This document shows positions 7,323 to 15,374 of a DNA stretch of 64,000 bases, piece after piece. This stretch comes from JAGORM01 sp964406795 (GTDB lineage Bacteria; Patescibacteriota; Microgenomatia; Levybacterales; GWA1-39-11): assembly GCA_964406795.1 (NCBI GenBank), contig CAYOTA010000008.1, positions 4,325 to 68,324 of the forward strand, written 5' to 3'. The stretch's first letter is position 1; each line of letters starts with the position of its first letter. The notes beneath the pieces were generated by a model. It did not search any database and was not told the origin of the DNA. It worked only from the letters and a program-made list of their open reading frames with translations. The position numbers were made by a program, and so were the translations under genes.

Positions 7323-7565
7323 ATGAGTAACCAACGAAAAATACATATGAAGCGTGAAGTTCCAAAGAACTGCAGCTTTTGTAAGGAAGACAAAAATCCT
7401 GAATTTATGGAAACAGTAGGTCTTGAAAAATTTTTAACTGAGCGAGGAAAAATACTATCATCATCTAAAACTGGAGTTTGCACAAAGCACCAGAAAAAAA
7501 TTACAATTGCAGTTAAACGAGCACGCCACCTAGCGCTTCTTCCATTTATAGTTCGTCCTGAGTAA
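7323..7565 (+). CDS. rpsR: 30S ribosomal protein bS18, zinc-ribbon form
   Basis: An 80-residue bS18 with the conserved C-terminus TIAVKRARHLALLPF. It carries Cys17-x2-Cys20 and Cys53-x2-His56, the C+ (zinc-binding) version. It partners with bS6. Third gene of the operon, 21 nt after ssb. A second in-frame ATG at 7347 is possible but would delete residues before the first Cys pair. Confidence 0.94.
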   Translation: MSNQRKIHMKREVPKNCSFCKEDKNPEFMETVGLEKFLTERGKILSSSKTGVCTKHQKKITIAVKRARHLALLPFIVRPE

Positions 7566-7573
7566 TTTTCTTC

Positions 7574-7603
7574 TTGCTTTTTCCCTTCATTTTTTACTAC
7601 AAT
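7574..7603 (+). promoter_or_regulatory. Promoter of the CtpA-like protease gene
   Basis: TTGCTT, 18 bp, TACAAT, with the ATG 17 nt past the -10. Confidence 0.6.
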
Positions 7604-7620
7604 AAGAACTCAATAAATCC

Positions 7621-8910
7621 ATGAAAAAAAGGTTTTCCGTCTCTGTATTTCACATTGTTTTAGTTATTCTTTTAGCCGGGGGCTTAGGTTTTGTTATCGG
7701 AACTACTAAAATCAACACTTCTTGGAAGGGATTTATGCCTATTGCTACAATTCAGCAAAAGGATCCACCACCGTCCCAAGATCTAGACATGGGTCTTTTC
7801 TATGAAGTTTTAGATAAAGTAAACCGCGAATACTATGACAAGACTAAAATAAACTCAGACAAAGTGCTTCAAGGTGCCATTTCAGGCATGCTCCAAAGTC
7901 TTGACGATCCATATACTTCTTTTTTTCCCCCTAAACAAAATACAGATTTTAAAACGCAGTTAGCAGGTGAGTTTTCAGGAATTGGTGCTGAGTTGGGTTT
8001 AAGTTCGGAAAACCAAGTGATGATTATTGCCCCAATAGATGGCTCTCCAGCACAAAAAGCTGGCGTTAAGGCAGGAGACCTTGTTTTGTCGGTTGACGGA
8101 AATGATACGTATGGGTGGACATTGGCTAAGGCCGTTGAGTACATACGTGGACCAAAAGGAAGTGAAGTAAGCTTATCTATCTTGCGGGATAAGGCAAAGG
8201 AGCCTGCAAAAGTAGCTATTAAGCGTGACACAATAGTTATAGAAAGTGTAAAGGGCTGGGTTAAAAACTTTACATGTGCTAATAACACATGTAAAGAAGC
8301 TAAAAGCTGTAGTGGAGCTAATTGTTCTAAGATTGCATACATTAGACTTTCTCAGTTTGGGGATAAAACAAATGAAGAATGGGTAAAAGTAATTAATGAT
8401 TTATATCCTAAAATGAGCGGAGACAGTTTTAAGGGAATCGTATTGGATGTAAGGAATAATCCTGGTGGTTATTTACAAGATGCAGTTTTTATTGCATCCG
8501 AATTTATAAAAGAGGGTGTGATTGTGTCTCAAGTGGACGGTGCACAGGCAAAATTAGACATGCCTGTTTCCAGAACTGGTTTACTCACAGAACAACAGGT
8601 TATAGTTCTCACTAACAAAGGATCAGCGTCTGCATCGGAAATTGTGTCTGGAGCATTGCGTGATCACAAAAGAGCAAAGTTACTGGGAGAAACTACATTT
8701 GGTAAGGGAACTATTCAGCAGGCAGTGGACGTAGATGGTGGAGCATCGGTTCATATTACAGTTGGTAAATGGATTACGCCAAATGGGACATGGGTGCACA
8801 AAAACGGCCTGAAGCCTGATATTGAGGTTAAATTTGATGAAAAGAAGTCAGCGGAGACTCCGGGAATTGATAATCAGCTCCAAGCAGCCATTCGAGAATT
8901 AACAAAGTGA
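7621..8910 (+). CDS. S41 family C-terminal processing peptidase (CtpA-like)
   Basis: A 429-residue exported protease: membrane anchor at about 8-28, N-terminal helical domain, PDZ (about 115-190; GIGAELGLS, GVKAGDLVLSVDG), then the S41 catalytic core with nucleophile Ser337 in GSASASE and general base Lys362 in TFGKGT, the usual 25-residue spacing. It cleaves C-terminal segments of envelope proteins. Odd feature: between the PDZ-proximal strand and the IAYIRLSQF strand there is an inserted loop with Cys219, Cys224, Cys230 and Cys235, coded by a segment that contains a perfect 10-bp palindrome (8269-8295). The stop overlaps the tail of a convergent small gene by 12 nt. Confidence 0.93.
   Translation: MKKRFSVSVFHIVLVILLAGGLGFVIGTTKINTSWKGFMPIATIQQKDPPPSQDLDMGLFYEVLDKVNREYYDKTKINSDKVLQGAISGMLQSLDDPYTSFFPPKQNTDFKTQLAGEFSGIGAELGLSSENQVMIIAPIDGSPAQKAGVKAGDLVLSVDGNDTYGWTLAKAVEYIRGPKGSEVSLSILRDKAKEPAKVAIKRDTIVIESVKGWVKNFTCANNTCKEAKSCSGANCSKIAYIRLSQFGDKTNEEWVKVINDLYPKMSGDSFKGIVLDVRNNPGGYLQDAVFIASEFIKEGVIVSQVDGAQAKLDMPVSRTGLLTEQQVIVLTNKGSASASEIVSGALRDHKRAKLLGETTFGKGTIQQAVDVDGGASVHITVGKWITPNGTWVHKNGLKPDIEVKFDEKKSAETPGIDNQLQAAIRELTK
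8269..8295. repeat. Perfect inverted repeat inside the CtpA-like gene
   Basis: TTTACATGTG (8269-8278) and CACATGTAAA (8286-8295) are exact reverse complements with a 7-nt loop. It encodes part of the cysteine-containing insert. Confidence 0.85.
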
Positions 8911-9114
8911 ACTACTTTCGGCTTTTAACGTTTTAGCTCTATTTGCAATTGCTAATAGTTCACCTTTCTCTGCCTTTATTTGATCCATAAACTGACCTAT
9001 CTTAGTATGTAATGCAACTCGTGATGATTTTGATACTTCACGCGTATTGCAGAGGAGAGCTTCTGTTTTCGAATCAGTCCGATAAAGGCTTCCTACATGT
9101 CCATCATTATCCAT
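8899..9114 (-). CDS. Small hypothetical protein
   Basis: A 71-residue open frame from ATG 9114, convergent with and overlapping the protease gene by 12 nt. The second half is predicted to form one amphipathic helix (IGQFMDQIKAEKGELLAIAN). No clear promoter or ribosome-binding site. It lies between the protease gene and the left REP of the first RAYT element. May be real or chance. Confidence 0.35.
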   Translation of the reverse strand: MDNDGHVGSLYRTDSKTEALLCNTREVSKSSRVALHTKIGQFMDQIKAEKGELLAIANRAKTLKAESSSLC

Positions 9115-9145
9115 CTTTTATAGAAATTCACGTTGCCCACAGTTA

Positions 9146-9188
9146 TCAATACAAATCAACCCCAGGGGTTGCGTAGCTACGCAACCTA
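9146..9188. repeat. REP element family A, left copy
   Basis: A 43-bp unit whose core at 9167-9186 is the perfect palindrome GGTTGCGTAGCTACGCAACC. An overlapping hairpin CAACCCC-A-GGGGTTG (9157-9171) competes with it. It differs at one base from the copy at 9892-9934 that flanks the other side of the transposase. Confidence 0.9.
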
Positions 9189-9193
9189 GATAT

Positions 9194-9859
9194 TTACGCT
9201 TCAAGAAGTAGATGCATGATTCGGGACAGTTTTCGTTGGTAGTCCGCTCGATCATTCACAAATTCTTTATATTCATCTTTAGTTTTAAACTGAGACAGGA
9301 TTATATTTTTGTCATACCAGCTATAGTTAGAATTACTTATATACTCGGGATAAGATGACCATCTGTACGCTTCAAGTTCCCGTGTATCTCTTACCACATG
9401 GGATGTGTATGGGTTGAGATGAATATATCTTGAAACATGAAGAAGTTGAGTAGTATCTTCAATGTGTACGGATTTAAATTCTCCCTGTAATAAGTGTCCA
9501 CTTCTTTTGTGTTTAGTATTAATATATCTAGTTAGGCTATTTTGAAAATTTCCCATAAATTTTGCAATTCCATTATCCTGTTCTTGTTGAATTAATAAAT
9601 GAAAATGATTAGGCATTAAACATGCACAAATAACATTTACAATTTTTTCTCTTGGGTGAGTAGACGCTGTAGTCTTGTATTCATCACTCATTGCAATATA
9701 TTTGGAATAACTTGGGAGATTTTTGTAGGTGTAGTAACTTAATATTCCCATTGTCCGTTTGTAATCAGCTTTATTGAAGAATATTGGTTGTTTATTTACA
9801 CCACGATTGAAAACATGGTAGTATTCTCCAGTAACAAGAGGAACTTTTCTAGTTGGCAT
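9194..9859 (-). CDS. REP-associated tyrosine transposase (RAYT, Y1 HUH family), family A
   Basis: A 221-residue protein from ATG 9859 (MPTRKVPLVTGEYYHVFNRG), the typical RAYT start; the longer frame reaches a TTG inside the REP and is unlikely. The HUH metal-binding pair is His85 and His87 in MPNHFHLLI, followed by GNFQNSLTRYIN, and the conserved RYIHLNPY and YRWSSYPEY segments. These single-domain HUH endonucleases nick REP hairpins. The gene is bracketed by two near-identical 43-bp REP units; a third, diverged copy lies at 21396-21434. Confidence 0.92.
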   Translation of the reverse strand: MPTRKVPLVTGEYYHVFNRGVNKQPIFFNKADYKRTMGILSYYTYKNLPSYSKYIAMSDEYKTTASTHPREKIVNVICACLMPNHFHLLIQQEQDNGIAKFMGNFQNSLTRYINTKHKRSGHLLQGEFKSVHIEDTTQLLHVSRYIHLNPYTSHVVRDTRELEAYRWSSYPEYISNSNYSWYDKNIILSQFKTKDEYKEFVNDRADYQRKLSRIMHLLLEA

Positions 9860-9891
9860 ATTACTAACATAATAAACCATATCCTGAGATG

Positions 9892-9934
9892 TCAATACGA
9901 ATCAACCCCAGGGGTTGCGTAGCTACGCAACCTA
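9892..9934. repeat. REP element family A, right copy
   Basis: Same 43-bp unit as 9146-9188 in the same orientation with one difference; palindrome core 9913-9932. Confidence 0.9.
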
Positions 9935-9992
9935 AGGATTTGAATTATTTGAAGAAAGCTTTAGGTTAATCCTATCAAGGGTTGTTAAAATC

Positions 9993-10001
9993 TGGTAAAA
10001 T
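9993..10001 (+). promoter_or_regulatory. Extended -10 promoter of cysS
   Basis: TGG-TAAAAT, ending 6 nt before the ATG. No good -35 is visible. Leaderless transcript expected. Confidence 0.6.
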
Positions 10002-10007
10002 GAAGCC

Positions 10008-11408
10008 ATGAAGCTGTATAACACATTATCCCGTTCTCTAGAGGAGTTTGTACCATTGGATGAACAGACCGTCAAAATGTACACCTGTGGCCCTACTGTA
10101 TATGACTATGCACACATAGGGCATATGAGAAAGTACATAGGAGATGATATTTTACGCCGCACCCTTCAAAAAACCTGGGAAGTGAAACATGTTATGAATG
10201 TAACAGATGTGGGTCATTTGACTTCGGATTCAGATACCGGAGATGACAAAATGGAGCGGGGTGCTATAAAACATGGAAAAACTGTTTTGGAAGTAGCACG
10301 TTTTTTTGAAGAAGACTTTTTAAAGTCCATCAAAAAAGTAAATGTTTTAACCCCTACGGTTATTGCCCGCGCCACAGAACACATTGATGACCAGATCGCA
10401 CTCATTGAAGAATTGGTTAAAAAGGGATACACCTACCAGACACATGAGGCCATTTATTTTGATGTTTCTAAGTTTCCCGAATACACTAAACTATCCCAGC
10501 AGAACTTAGATGACAAAATTACCGGCGCTCGGGGAGAGGTTGTAGTGGATAGCAAAAAAAAGAATCCTGCGGATTTTGTTTTATGGTTTTTTACTGTAGG
10601 AAGATTTGAAAATCATGTGCTCCGCTGGAATTCTCCATGGGGTGAGGGATTTCCGGGCTGGCACATAGAGTGTAGTGCCATGGCCATGCGCTATTTGGGT
10701 CCTACACTGGACATACACACGGGTGGAGTAGACCATGTGAGCATTCACCACACAAATGAGATTGCACAGTCAGAATGTGCAACTGGAGTTGAATTTGTAC
10801 GTTTTTGGATCCATCACGACTTTTTACGGGTTGAAGGAGAGAAAATGAGTAAGTCTTTAGGCAACTTAATTACTATAAAAGATATTGAAAGCAGAAAAAT
10901 TTCTCCACTTGCCTTTAGATATTTAACATTTCAAACCCATTATAGATCAGAGATGAACTTTACGTGGGAGTCACTGGATGCAGCGCAAACAGCACTTCAA
11001 AAATTGTATGAAACCGCTTCATCCTTAACCCAGGTTAATGAATATGCTGATATAGATTATATGGGCCGCTTTATGGATGCGCTGGAGCAGGATTTAAATA
11101 TGCCAAAAGCAATATCTATATTATGGGAAGTTGTAAGGTCTCAAAAAATAGAGGATTCAGTGAGAGCTAAAACAATTCAGGAAATGGACACGGTATTAGG
11201 GCTTGAGATATTTGAAAATTCTAAAAAACAGTTAAAAATACCACCAAATGTTATGAGACTTGTGGAGGAGCGAGATGCGTTTAAAAAGAACAGACAGTAT
11301 ACTCATGCTGATCATGCGAGGAATAAGATTGAGAAAATGGGGTATATACTAAAAGACGTAGTAGATGAGCATAAAAAGAAGCGCACGATTGTTTTAAGAA
11401 AAGTCTAA
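10008..11408 (+). CDS. cysS: Cysteinyl-tRNA synthetase
   Basis: A 466-residue class I synthetase. The HIGH motif is AHIGHMR near residues 35-41 after CGPTVYDY (zinc ligand Cys), further zinc ligands lie in GWHIECSAMA and HHTNE, and the KMSKS loop is GEKMSKSLGN. It ligates cysteine to tRNA-Cys in the cytoplasm. Length is normal for the bacterial enzyme. It is transcribed alone from an extended -10 promoter with the ATG 6 nt downstream. The stop abuts the stop of the convergent gene. Confidence 0.97.
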   Translation: MKLYNTLSRSLEEFVPLDEQTVKMYTCGPTVYDYAHIGHMRKYIGDDILRRTLQKTWEVKHVMNVTDVGHLTSDSDTGDDKMERGAIKHGKTVLEVARFFEEDFLKSIKKVNVLTPTVIARATEHIDDQIALIEELVKKGYTYQTHEAIYFDVSKFPEYTKLSQQNLDDKITGARGEVVVDSKKKNPADFVLWFFTVGRFENHVLRWNSPWGEGFPGWHIECSAMAMRYLGPTLDIHTGGVDHVSIHHTNEIAQSECATGVEFVRFWIHHDFLRVEGEKMSKSLGNLITIKDIESRKISPLAFRYLTFQTHYRSEMNFTWESLDAAQTALQKLYETASSLTQVNEYADIDYMGRFMDALEQDLNMPKAISILWEVVRSQKIEDSVRAKTIQEMDTVLGLEIFENSKKQLKIPPNVMRLVEERDAFKKNRQYTHADHARNKIEKMGYILKDVVDEHKKKRTIVLRKV

Positions 11409-12206
11409 TTATCTTGCAGTCGGACGTGGAGTTAAAGTTGCAGATCTGACAGAGGTTGTAGGAGTTGTGACAACCGCTTCCACCTCAGCCAATCTTTTCA
11501 GATCATCTGACAGTGCTAAGCCAGGAAAGTGAATCATTCTTTCTGCATTTAACTGATTTTTTGTTGTGTCATCCATAAATCCTGAAGCATAAACTCGTAC
11601 ACCCGGTAAAACTTTACTAAATCCCGATTTTACTAAATCATCAACCTCTGTATAGGACGATATTTTTGTACTTGTTTCAATATCTATACTAATTTTTTCA
11701 CCTTTTTTATTAACTGCAGTAACTACAAAATTTCGTCTGTCCACTTCTGTTATAACTCCGTCAAAAAGGGTAGGGATGTTGGACACGGTATTAACAAATC
11801 TAGCTAAGATCTGATCCGTTCCTTTATTTAACAATCCCACAATTCCCAAAGTGTCTCCCTTTTTAATATCTGATATGCCAAATGTTTTAGATGAGGGGTT
11901 TGAAAACTTCGTGATTTCATCAATATTCACAATGCGGCGCTTATTATGTATATCTGTTAGCGTTATTTGTGTGCTTGTTGTTTGTGTTACCATTCCCAAA
12001 ATTCCTCGTTTTTCAACCAACTTTAGTTCTGCAACACGGGACGCAACTAGGTCCTTAATTTTTTCAATCTGGCTTGAGTCTCCAATTGAAGTAGGAGACG
12101 ATGAAATGCTAGGTTTTGGAGTAAGAGTGGTTGTTTGCGCTAAAGTATCAATTGGCATAATCCCGGAAGTAGCTATCAACATAATTACAAGTAGTAGTAT
12201 TTTCAT
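11409..12206 (-). CDS. Secreted protein with DUF5666-like repeats
   Basis: A 265-residue protein with an N-terminal signal peptide (KILLLVIMLIATSGIMPIDTLAQ), a Thr/Ser/Pro linker, and two repeated beta-rich units of the DUF5666 type (GILGMVTQTTSTQITLTD; FDGVITEVDRRNFVVTAVN) that resemble small OB/beta-barrel domains. The C-terminus is Thr-rich. Its role on the cell surface is unknown. It is the second gene of a two-gene unit, 4 nt after the upstream anchored Ig-like protein. Confidence 0.7.
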   Translation of the reverse strand: MKILLLVIMLIATSGIMPIDTLAQTTTLTPKPSISSSPTSIGDSSQIEKIKDLVASRVAELKLVEKRGILGMVTQTTSTQITLTDIHNKRRIVNIDEITKFSNPSSKTFGISDIKKGDTLGIVGLLNKGTDQILARFVNTVSNIPTLFDGVITEVDRRNFVVTAVNKKGEKISIDIETSTKISSYTEVDDLVKSGFSKVLPGVRVYASGFMDDTTKNQLNAERMIHFPGLALSDDLKRLAEVEAVVTTPTTSVRSATLTPRPTAR

Positions 12207-12210
12207 ATTT

Positions 12211-12636
12211 TTAAAATTCCTCGGCTGAAAATGAAACTATTTTTGTGTCTGTTTTGGCATCTCCATCTGTATTTATAGCAGTTGTAATAAGCTTATTTAC
12301 GCCAGCCGCAATGGTTATTGTCGCGTTAAATTCCCCGTCCTCTGTTGGTCGTACCGTTATGTCCTCTGAGTTAGATGAGATAATTACTATATTATCTGGA
12401 TTTGTTTTCCCCTTCACTTGCAGGCTTCTTTTATTGGTTATGCTTTCGTCTTTGGGCTCATTTATTACAAGTAAAAATGAGTCAGCATTTTGGGCTGTAC
12501 GGGTTGAGGAAGGAGTAGGCTTAGGGTTTTCTGCAATTTTAGCAGGCTTTGCAGATTCGTACAGGAAAAATGCAACAGTTGTTGCAAGTAACCCGAGCGT
12601 TACAGCAATAAAAATAATGACAATACGTTCTTTCAT
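12211..12636 (-). CDS. Membrane-anchored Ig-like domain protein
   Basis: A 141-residue protein: one transmembrane anchor (residues 4-26), a Pro/Thr linker, and a bacterial Ig-like domain of the glucodextranase B-type (LLVINEPKDE, then LQVKGKTNPDN and GEFNATITIAAGVNKL). It would display the domain outside the membrane; the partner is unknown. Pairs with the secreted gene downstream. Confidence 0.72.
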   Translation of the reverse strand: MKERIVIIFIAVTLGLLATTVAFFLYESAKPAKIAENPKPTPSSTRTAQNADSFLLVINEPKDESITNKRSLQVKGKTNPDNIVIISSNSEDITVRPTEDGEFNATITIAAGVNKLITTAINTDGDAKTDTKIVSFSAEEF

Positions 12637-12689
12637 AGGCTCGAGCAGGAGATTTTATTTGTGGCTTTCACCACGGAATGAGAGGTTTT

Positions 12690-12718
12690 ATGATATTCCA
12701 AAAAGTGTGTCTTGTCAA
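12690..12718 (-). promoter_or_regulatory. Promoter of the Ig-like/DUF5666 gene pair
   Basis: TTGACA, 17 bp, TATCAT; about 50 nt of leader containing a GTGG/CCAC hairpin. Its -35 overlaps the -35 of the divergent MBL-like gene. Confidence 0.65.
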
Positions 12719-12741
12719 GGAAGTAAGAATTGTGATATGCT
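12712..12741 (+). promoter_or_regulatory. Promoter of the MBL-fold-like gene
   Basis: TTGTCA, 18 bp, TATGCT, ending 13 nt before the ATG at 12755. The -35 boxes of the two divergent genes share the palindromic bases TTGTCAA/TTGACAA. Confidence 0.55.
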
Positions 12742-12754
12742 CGTTAAACTCATT

Positions 12755-13252
12755 ATGGAAATCAGTTTAGTAAATAAAACGAGCGTAAAATTAAAAGGGA
12801 AAAACGCATCGGTTGTAATTGACCCCACCTCAAAAACAGAGGCAGATATAGTGCTTGCAACAAAAGCACTGGATTCATTAACAATAGACAAAGTAGAGGG
12901 TGTGAGGCTTATTATTTCAGGACCGGGAGAATTTGAAGCGGGTGGAATAAGTATTACTGGTAAAGCCTCCAAAGGAACTACTACCTATCACATCCTAGAT
13001 AATTCTAAGGTTGTTTTTGCGACGTCTAATGGCATAGCGCAAGTTCCTGATGATGAGGAGTTTGATTGTTTATTAATTGAAGTTATGGGGGACTTAAAAG
13101 AAGATGCTTTTGCTTCAGTGAATGCAAAATGTGTAGTGTTATTTGGTGATTTAAGCCTACTTACCACACAAAGTGATAAGCAAGAAAAAGCCTCTAAAGT
13201 TAACCTCAAGAAAACAACCGAAATTGCAGGAAAGATGTTTTTACTAGAGTAG
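12755..13252 (+). CDS. MBL-fold-like protein lacking metal ligands
   Basis: A 165-residue protein from ATG 12755. A much longer open frame upstream is only the antisense of the neighbouring gene and was discarded. The segment IISGPGEFEAGGISITG matches the short UlaG-like metallo-beta-lactamase-fold proteins seen in Patescibacteria, but the HxHxDH metal motif is absent. The second half has a YHILDNSKVVFATS strand pair and a CLLIEVMGD segment. It is therefore probably a non-enzymatic relative. It sits directly before dnaB. Confidence 0.6.
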   Translation: MEISLVNKTSVKLKGKNASVVIDPTSKTEADIVLATKALDSLTIDKVEGVRLIISGPGEFEAGGISITGKASKGTTTYHILDNSKVVFATSNGIAQVPDDEEFDCLLIEVMGDLKEDAFASVNAKCVVLFGDLSLLTTQSDKQEKASKVNLKKTTEIAGKMFLLE

Positions 13253-13284
13253 CTTCCTCTTGTCCAAAGATATAAACTATAGAT

Positions 13285-14619
13285 ATGGCCCAGCGAATAC
13301 CTCCTCATGACGACGATGCAGAAATTGCAGTGCTTGGCGCGCTGTTGATTGATCGTGAAGCAGCGCTTTTAAGCACAGAACTCTTAAAGCCTGAATATTT
13401 TTATAATGATTCCAATAAAGTAATCTTTGAAGGAATGCAAGAACTATATGAAGTTAGAAAACCCATTGATATAGTTACACTTACCAGCGTTTTAAAAACT
13501 CGCAAAGTTTTTGACCGCGTGGGTGGAGCTTCATACATAACCTCACTTGCCAATGCTGTGCCAACCGCTTCTAACATTGAACATTATGCCGCTATTTTGC
13601 GCGAAAAATATCTCCGCCGCAGCTTGATTACTCTTGCAGGAACTATGACAGAGCAGGCATTTACTGAAGAAGACGAGGCGCCACAAGTATTGGATAATAT
13701 TGAACAAAGCGTATATAGATTGAGCCAAGAAAATGTAAAACAGGGATTTTCACATATTAAAAATTCGCTTGCTGAAAGTTTTGACAGACTTGATCAGCTA
13801 CACAAAGATGGGGGAGGAATGAGAGGTCTGGAAACAGGTTTTACGGAAATTGACTTTTTACTCTCAGGCCTGCAGCCTTCCAATATGATTGTATTGGCAG
13901 CGCGTCCCGGTCAGGGAAAAACAGCCTTTGTTGTTAATATGGCGCAAAACATTACCATTGCAGGAAAAAATCCCGTTGGGATTTTTTCCCTCGAAATGAG
14001 TAAAGAAGAGTTGGTTGACCGTTTGCTTGTGTCACAGTCAGATATAGACGCTTGGAAGCTTAAAACAGGAAGACTATCTGAAGATGACTTTGAAAAATTA
14101 TCAACAGCCATGGGAGAATTGGCCGAAGCGCCTATATTTATAGATGACACTCCAGGTATCACAATTGCTGAAATCAGAACCAAGGCTAGGCGCTTGCAGT
14201 TGGAATCAGGTATAAAATTACTCATAGTTGATTACTTGCAATTGGTAAATCCAGGGAAACGGCTTGAAAACCGTGTCCAAGAAGTGTCTTATGTGTCTCA
14301 AAATCTCAAAAATTTAGCACGTGAACTCAAAATTCCGGTTATTGCAGTTTCTCAGCTATCTCGTGCTGTTGAGCAGCGTGGTGAAAGGCGTCCACAGTTA
14401 GCCGATCTTCGTGAATCCGGTGCAATTGAGCAGGATGCTGATGTTGTTATGTTTTTGTACACAAAAGAAGAAGAATTTACACCGCAAAGAATTGTGTCAA
14501 TAAGTATTGCCAAGCACAGAAACGGTCCTGTTGGAGAAAAAGATCTGCTATTTAGGGGAGACCGGATCAAATTCTATAATCTAGAAGGTAATAGAACTGA
14601 CCCGCCGCAGCAAAATTAG
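13285..14619 (+). CDS. dnaB: Replicative DNA helicase DnaB
   Basis: A 444-residue hexameric helicase. The N-terminal domain (residues 1-150; PPHDDDAEIAVLGALLID) contacts primase. The RecA-like domain has Walker A ARPGQGKT (206-213), Walker B KLLIVDYLQL (311-320) and the arginine/sensor region SQLSRAVEQR. No intein is present, although DnaB is a common intein site. Length is standard. No strong -35 is seen; a TATAAA lies 8-10 nt before the ATG. Confidence 0.97.
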   Translation: MAQRIPPHDDDAEIAVLGALLIDREAALLSTELLKPEYFYNDSNKVIFEGMQELYEVRKPIDIVTLTSVLKTRKVFDRVGGASYITSLANAVPTASNIEHYAAILREKYLRRSLITLAGTMTEQAFTEEDEAPQVLDNIEQSVYRLSQENVKQGFSHIKNSLAESFDRLDQLHKDGGGMRGLETGFTEIDFLLSGLQPSNMIVLAARPGQGKTAFVVNMAQNITIAGKNPVGIFSLEMSKEELVDRLLVSQSDIDAWKLKTGRLSEDDFEKLSTAMGELAEAPIFIDDTPGITIAEIRTKARRLQLESGIKLLIVDYLQLVNPGKRLENRVQEVSYVSQNLKNLARELKIPVIAVSQLSRAVEQRGERRPQLADLRESGAIEQDADVVMFLYTKEEEFTPQRIVSISIAKHRNGPVGEKDLLFRGDRIKFYNLEGNRTDPPQQN

Positions 14620-14662
14620 AAGTTTTGTAAGTCTCTTTATTTACCCAGCAACTCCCACAATT

Positions 14663-14691
14663 TTGATTTATAACTTTCAATTAGCTACAAT
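14663..14691 (+). promoter_or_regulatory. Promoter of the anchored Ig-like protein gene
   Basis: TTGATT, 17 bp, TACAAT, with the ATG 8 nt past the -10. Confidence 0.75.
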
Positions 14692-14699
14692 AACAATAT

Positions 14700-15296
14700 A
14701 TGGCTTTTTCAACTGCGCAATTTAAGCGAAAACTGCACAAATTTTTAGGTTCTGTCAAGAATGCGCCGGATCGCAAACACTATTTAGAGTTCGTAACGGC
14801 TGCGTTGTCAATTCCTGTTTTGTTAACAGTTATATTAGTTAATTTAAATAATTTAAACGCATCAAAGGCCATAGCACCCATTCCTGCTCCTACCACTGCA
14901 CCTCAAATTATTATAAGAGAGGGTGGTTCTAATCAAAGCCAGCCAACTCCTACAAGTCCTGAACTGTGCCAGAAAGAAGTGGGTCCTGTTATTATAACTT
15001 CACCCAAAGAAGGAGCAACGGTAACTGATAATCCGGTAAATTTTGTAATTAAGCATGACGCGCGGTATTGTTCGGTTGTGTGGTCATATAGGGTGAATAA
15101 TGGTTCTTGGTCAGAGTACTCCAGTAATTCACCATCTATTTTTAATATGCCAAACGGTAATGTACGGTTCCAGTTGCGTGTACAAAGTACCGTGTCCCAA
15201 GACACTGACAATATTGAGTTAAATTTTAACTATCAAGGTGGACCTACGTCAACACCTACCCCAACTATGCAACCTACCCCAACCACAACACTGTAA
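14700..15296 (+). CDS. Membrane-anchored extracellular Ig-like protein
   Basis: A 198-residue protein: short cytoplasmic basic N-terminus, one transmembrane segment (about 33-52), a Pro/Thr linker, an Ig-like domain (VIITSPKEGATVTDNPVNFV; SVVWSYRVNNGSWSEY), and a tail of Thr-Pro repeats. Two cysteines (in PELCQKE and DARYCSV) may form a disulfide outside the cell. Function unknown. Confidence 0.7.
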   Translation: MAFSTAQFKRKLHKFLGSVKNAPDRKHYLEFVTAALSIPVLLTVILVNLNNLNASKAIAPIPAPTTAPQIIIREGGSNQSQPTPTSPELCQKEVGPVIITSPKEGATVTDNPVNFVIKHDARYCSVVWSYRVNNGSWSEYSSNSPSIFNMPNGNVRFQLRVQSTVSQDTDNIELNFNYQGGPTSTPTPTMQPTPTTTL

Positions 15297-15305
15297 TATT
15301 ACTTA

Positions 15306-15335
15306 TTGACAGAGCGTTTTTTATTTTGGTATTCT
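15306..15335 (+). promoter_or_regulatory. Promoter of purA
   Basis: TTGACA, 18 bp, TATTCT. It gives a leader of about 33 nt that contains the hairpin at 15343-15369. Confidence 0.75.
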
Positions 15336-15342
15336 TGTCACT

Positions 15343-15369
15343 GTTTGCTAAAACGCAAACGAGTTTTTT
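15343..15369 (+). terminator. Candidate attenuator in the purA leader
   Basis: GTTTGC (15343-15348) pairs with GCAAAC (15355-15360), then GAG and six T. It lies between the promoter and the ATG, so it would stop transcription before purA unless prevented. Confidence 0.5.
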
Positions 15370-15374
15370 ACCAG

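Noticed and set aside
12245..12754. Long plus-strand N-terminal extension of the MBL-like gene
   Set aside because: It is antisense to the Ig-like gene, and the promoter at 12712-12741 lies inside it.
15306..15374. Upstream extension of purA
   Set aside because: It starts at the TTG of the -35 box and reads through the promoter and hairpin; the conserved family start is at 15375.
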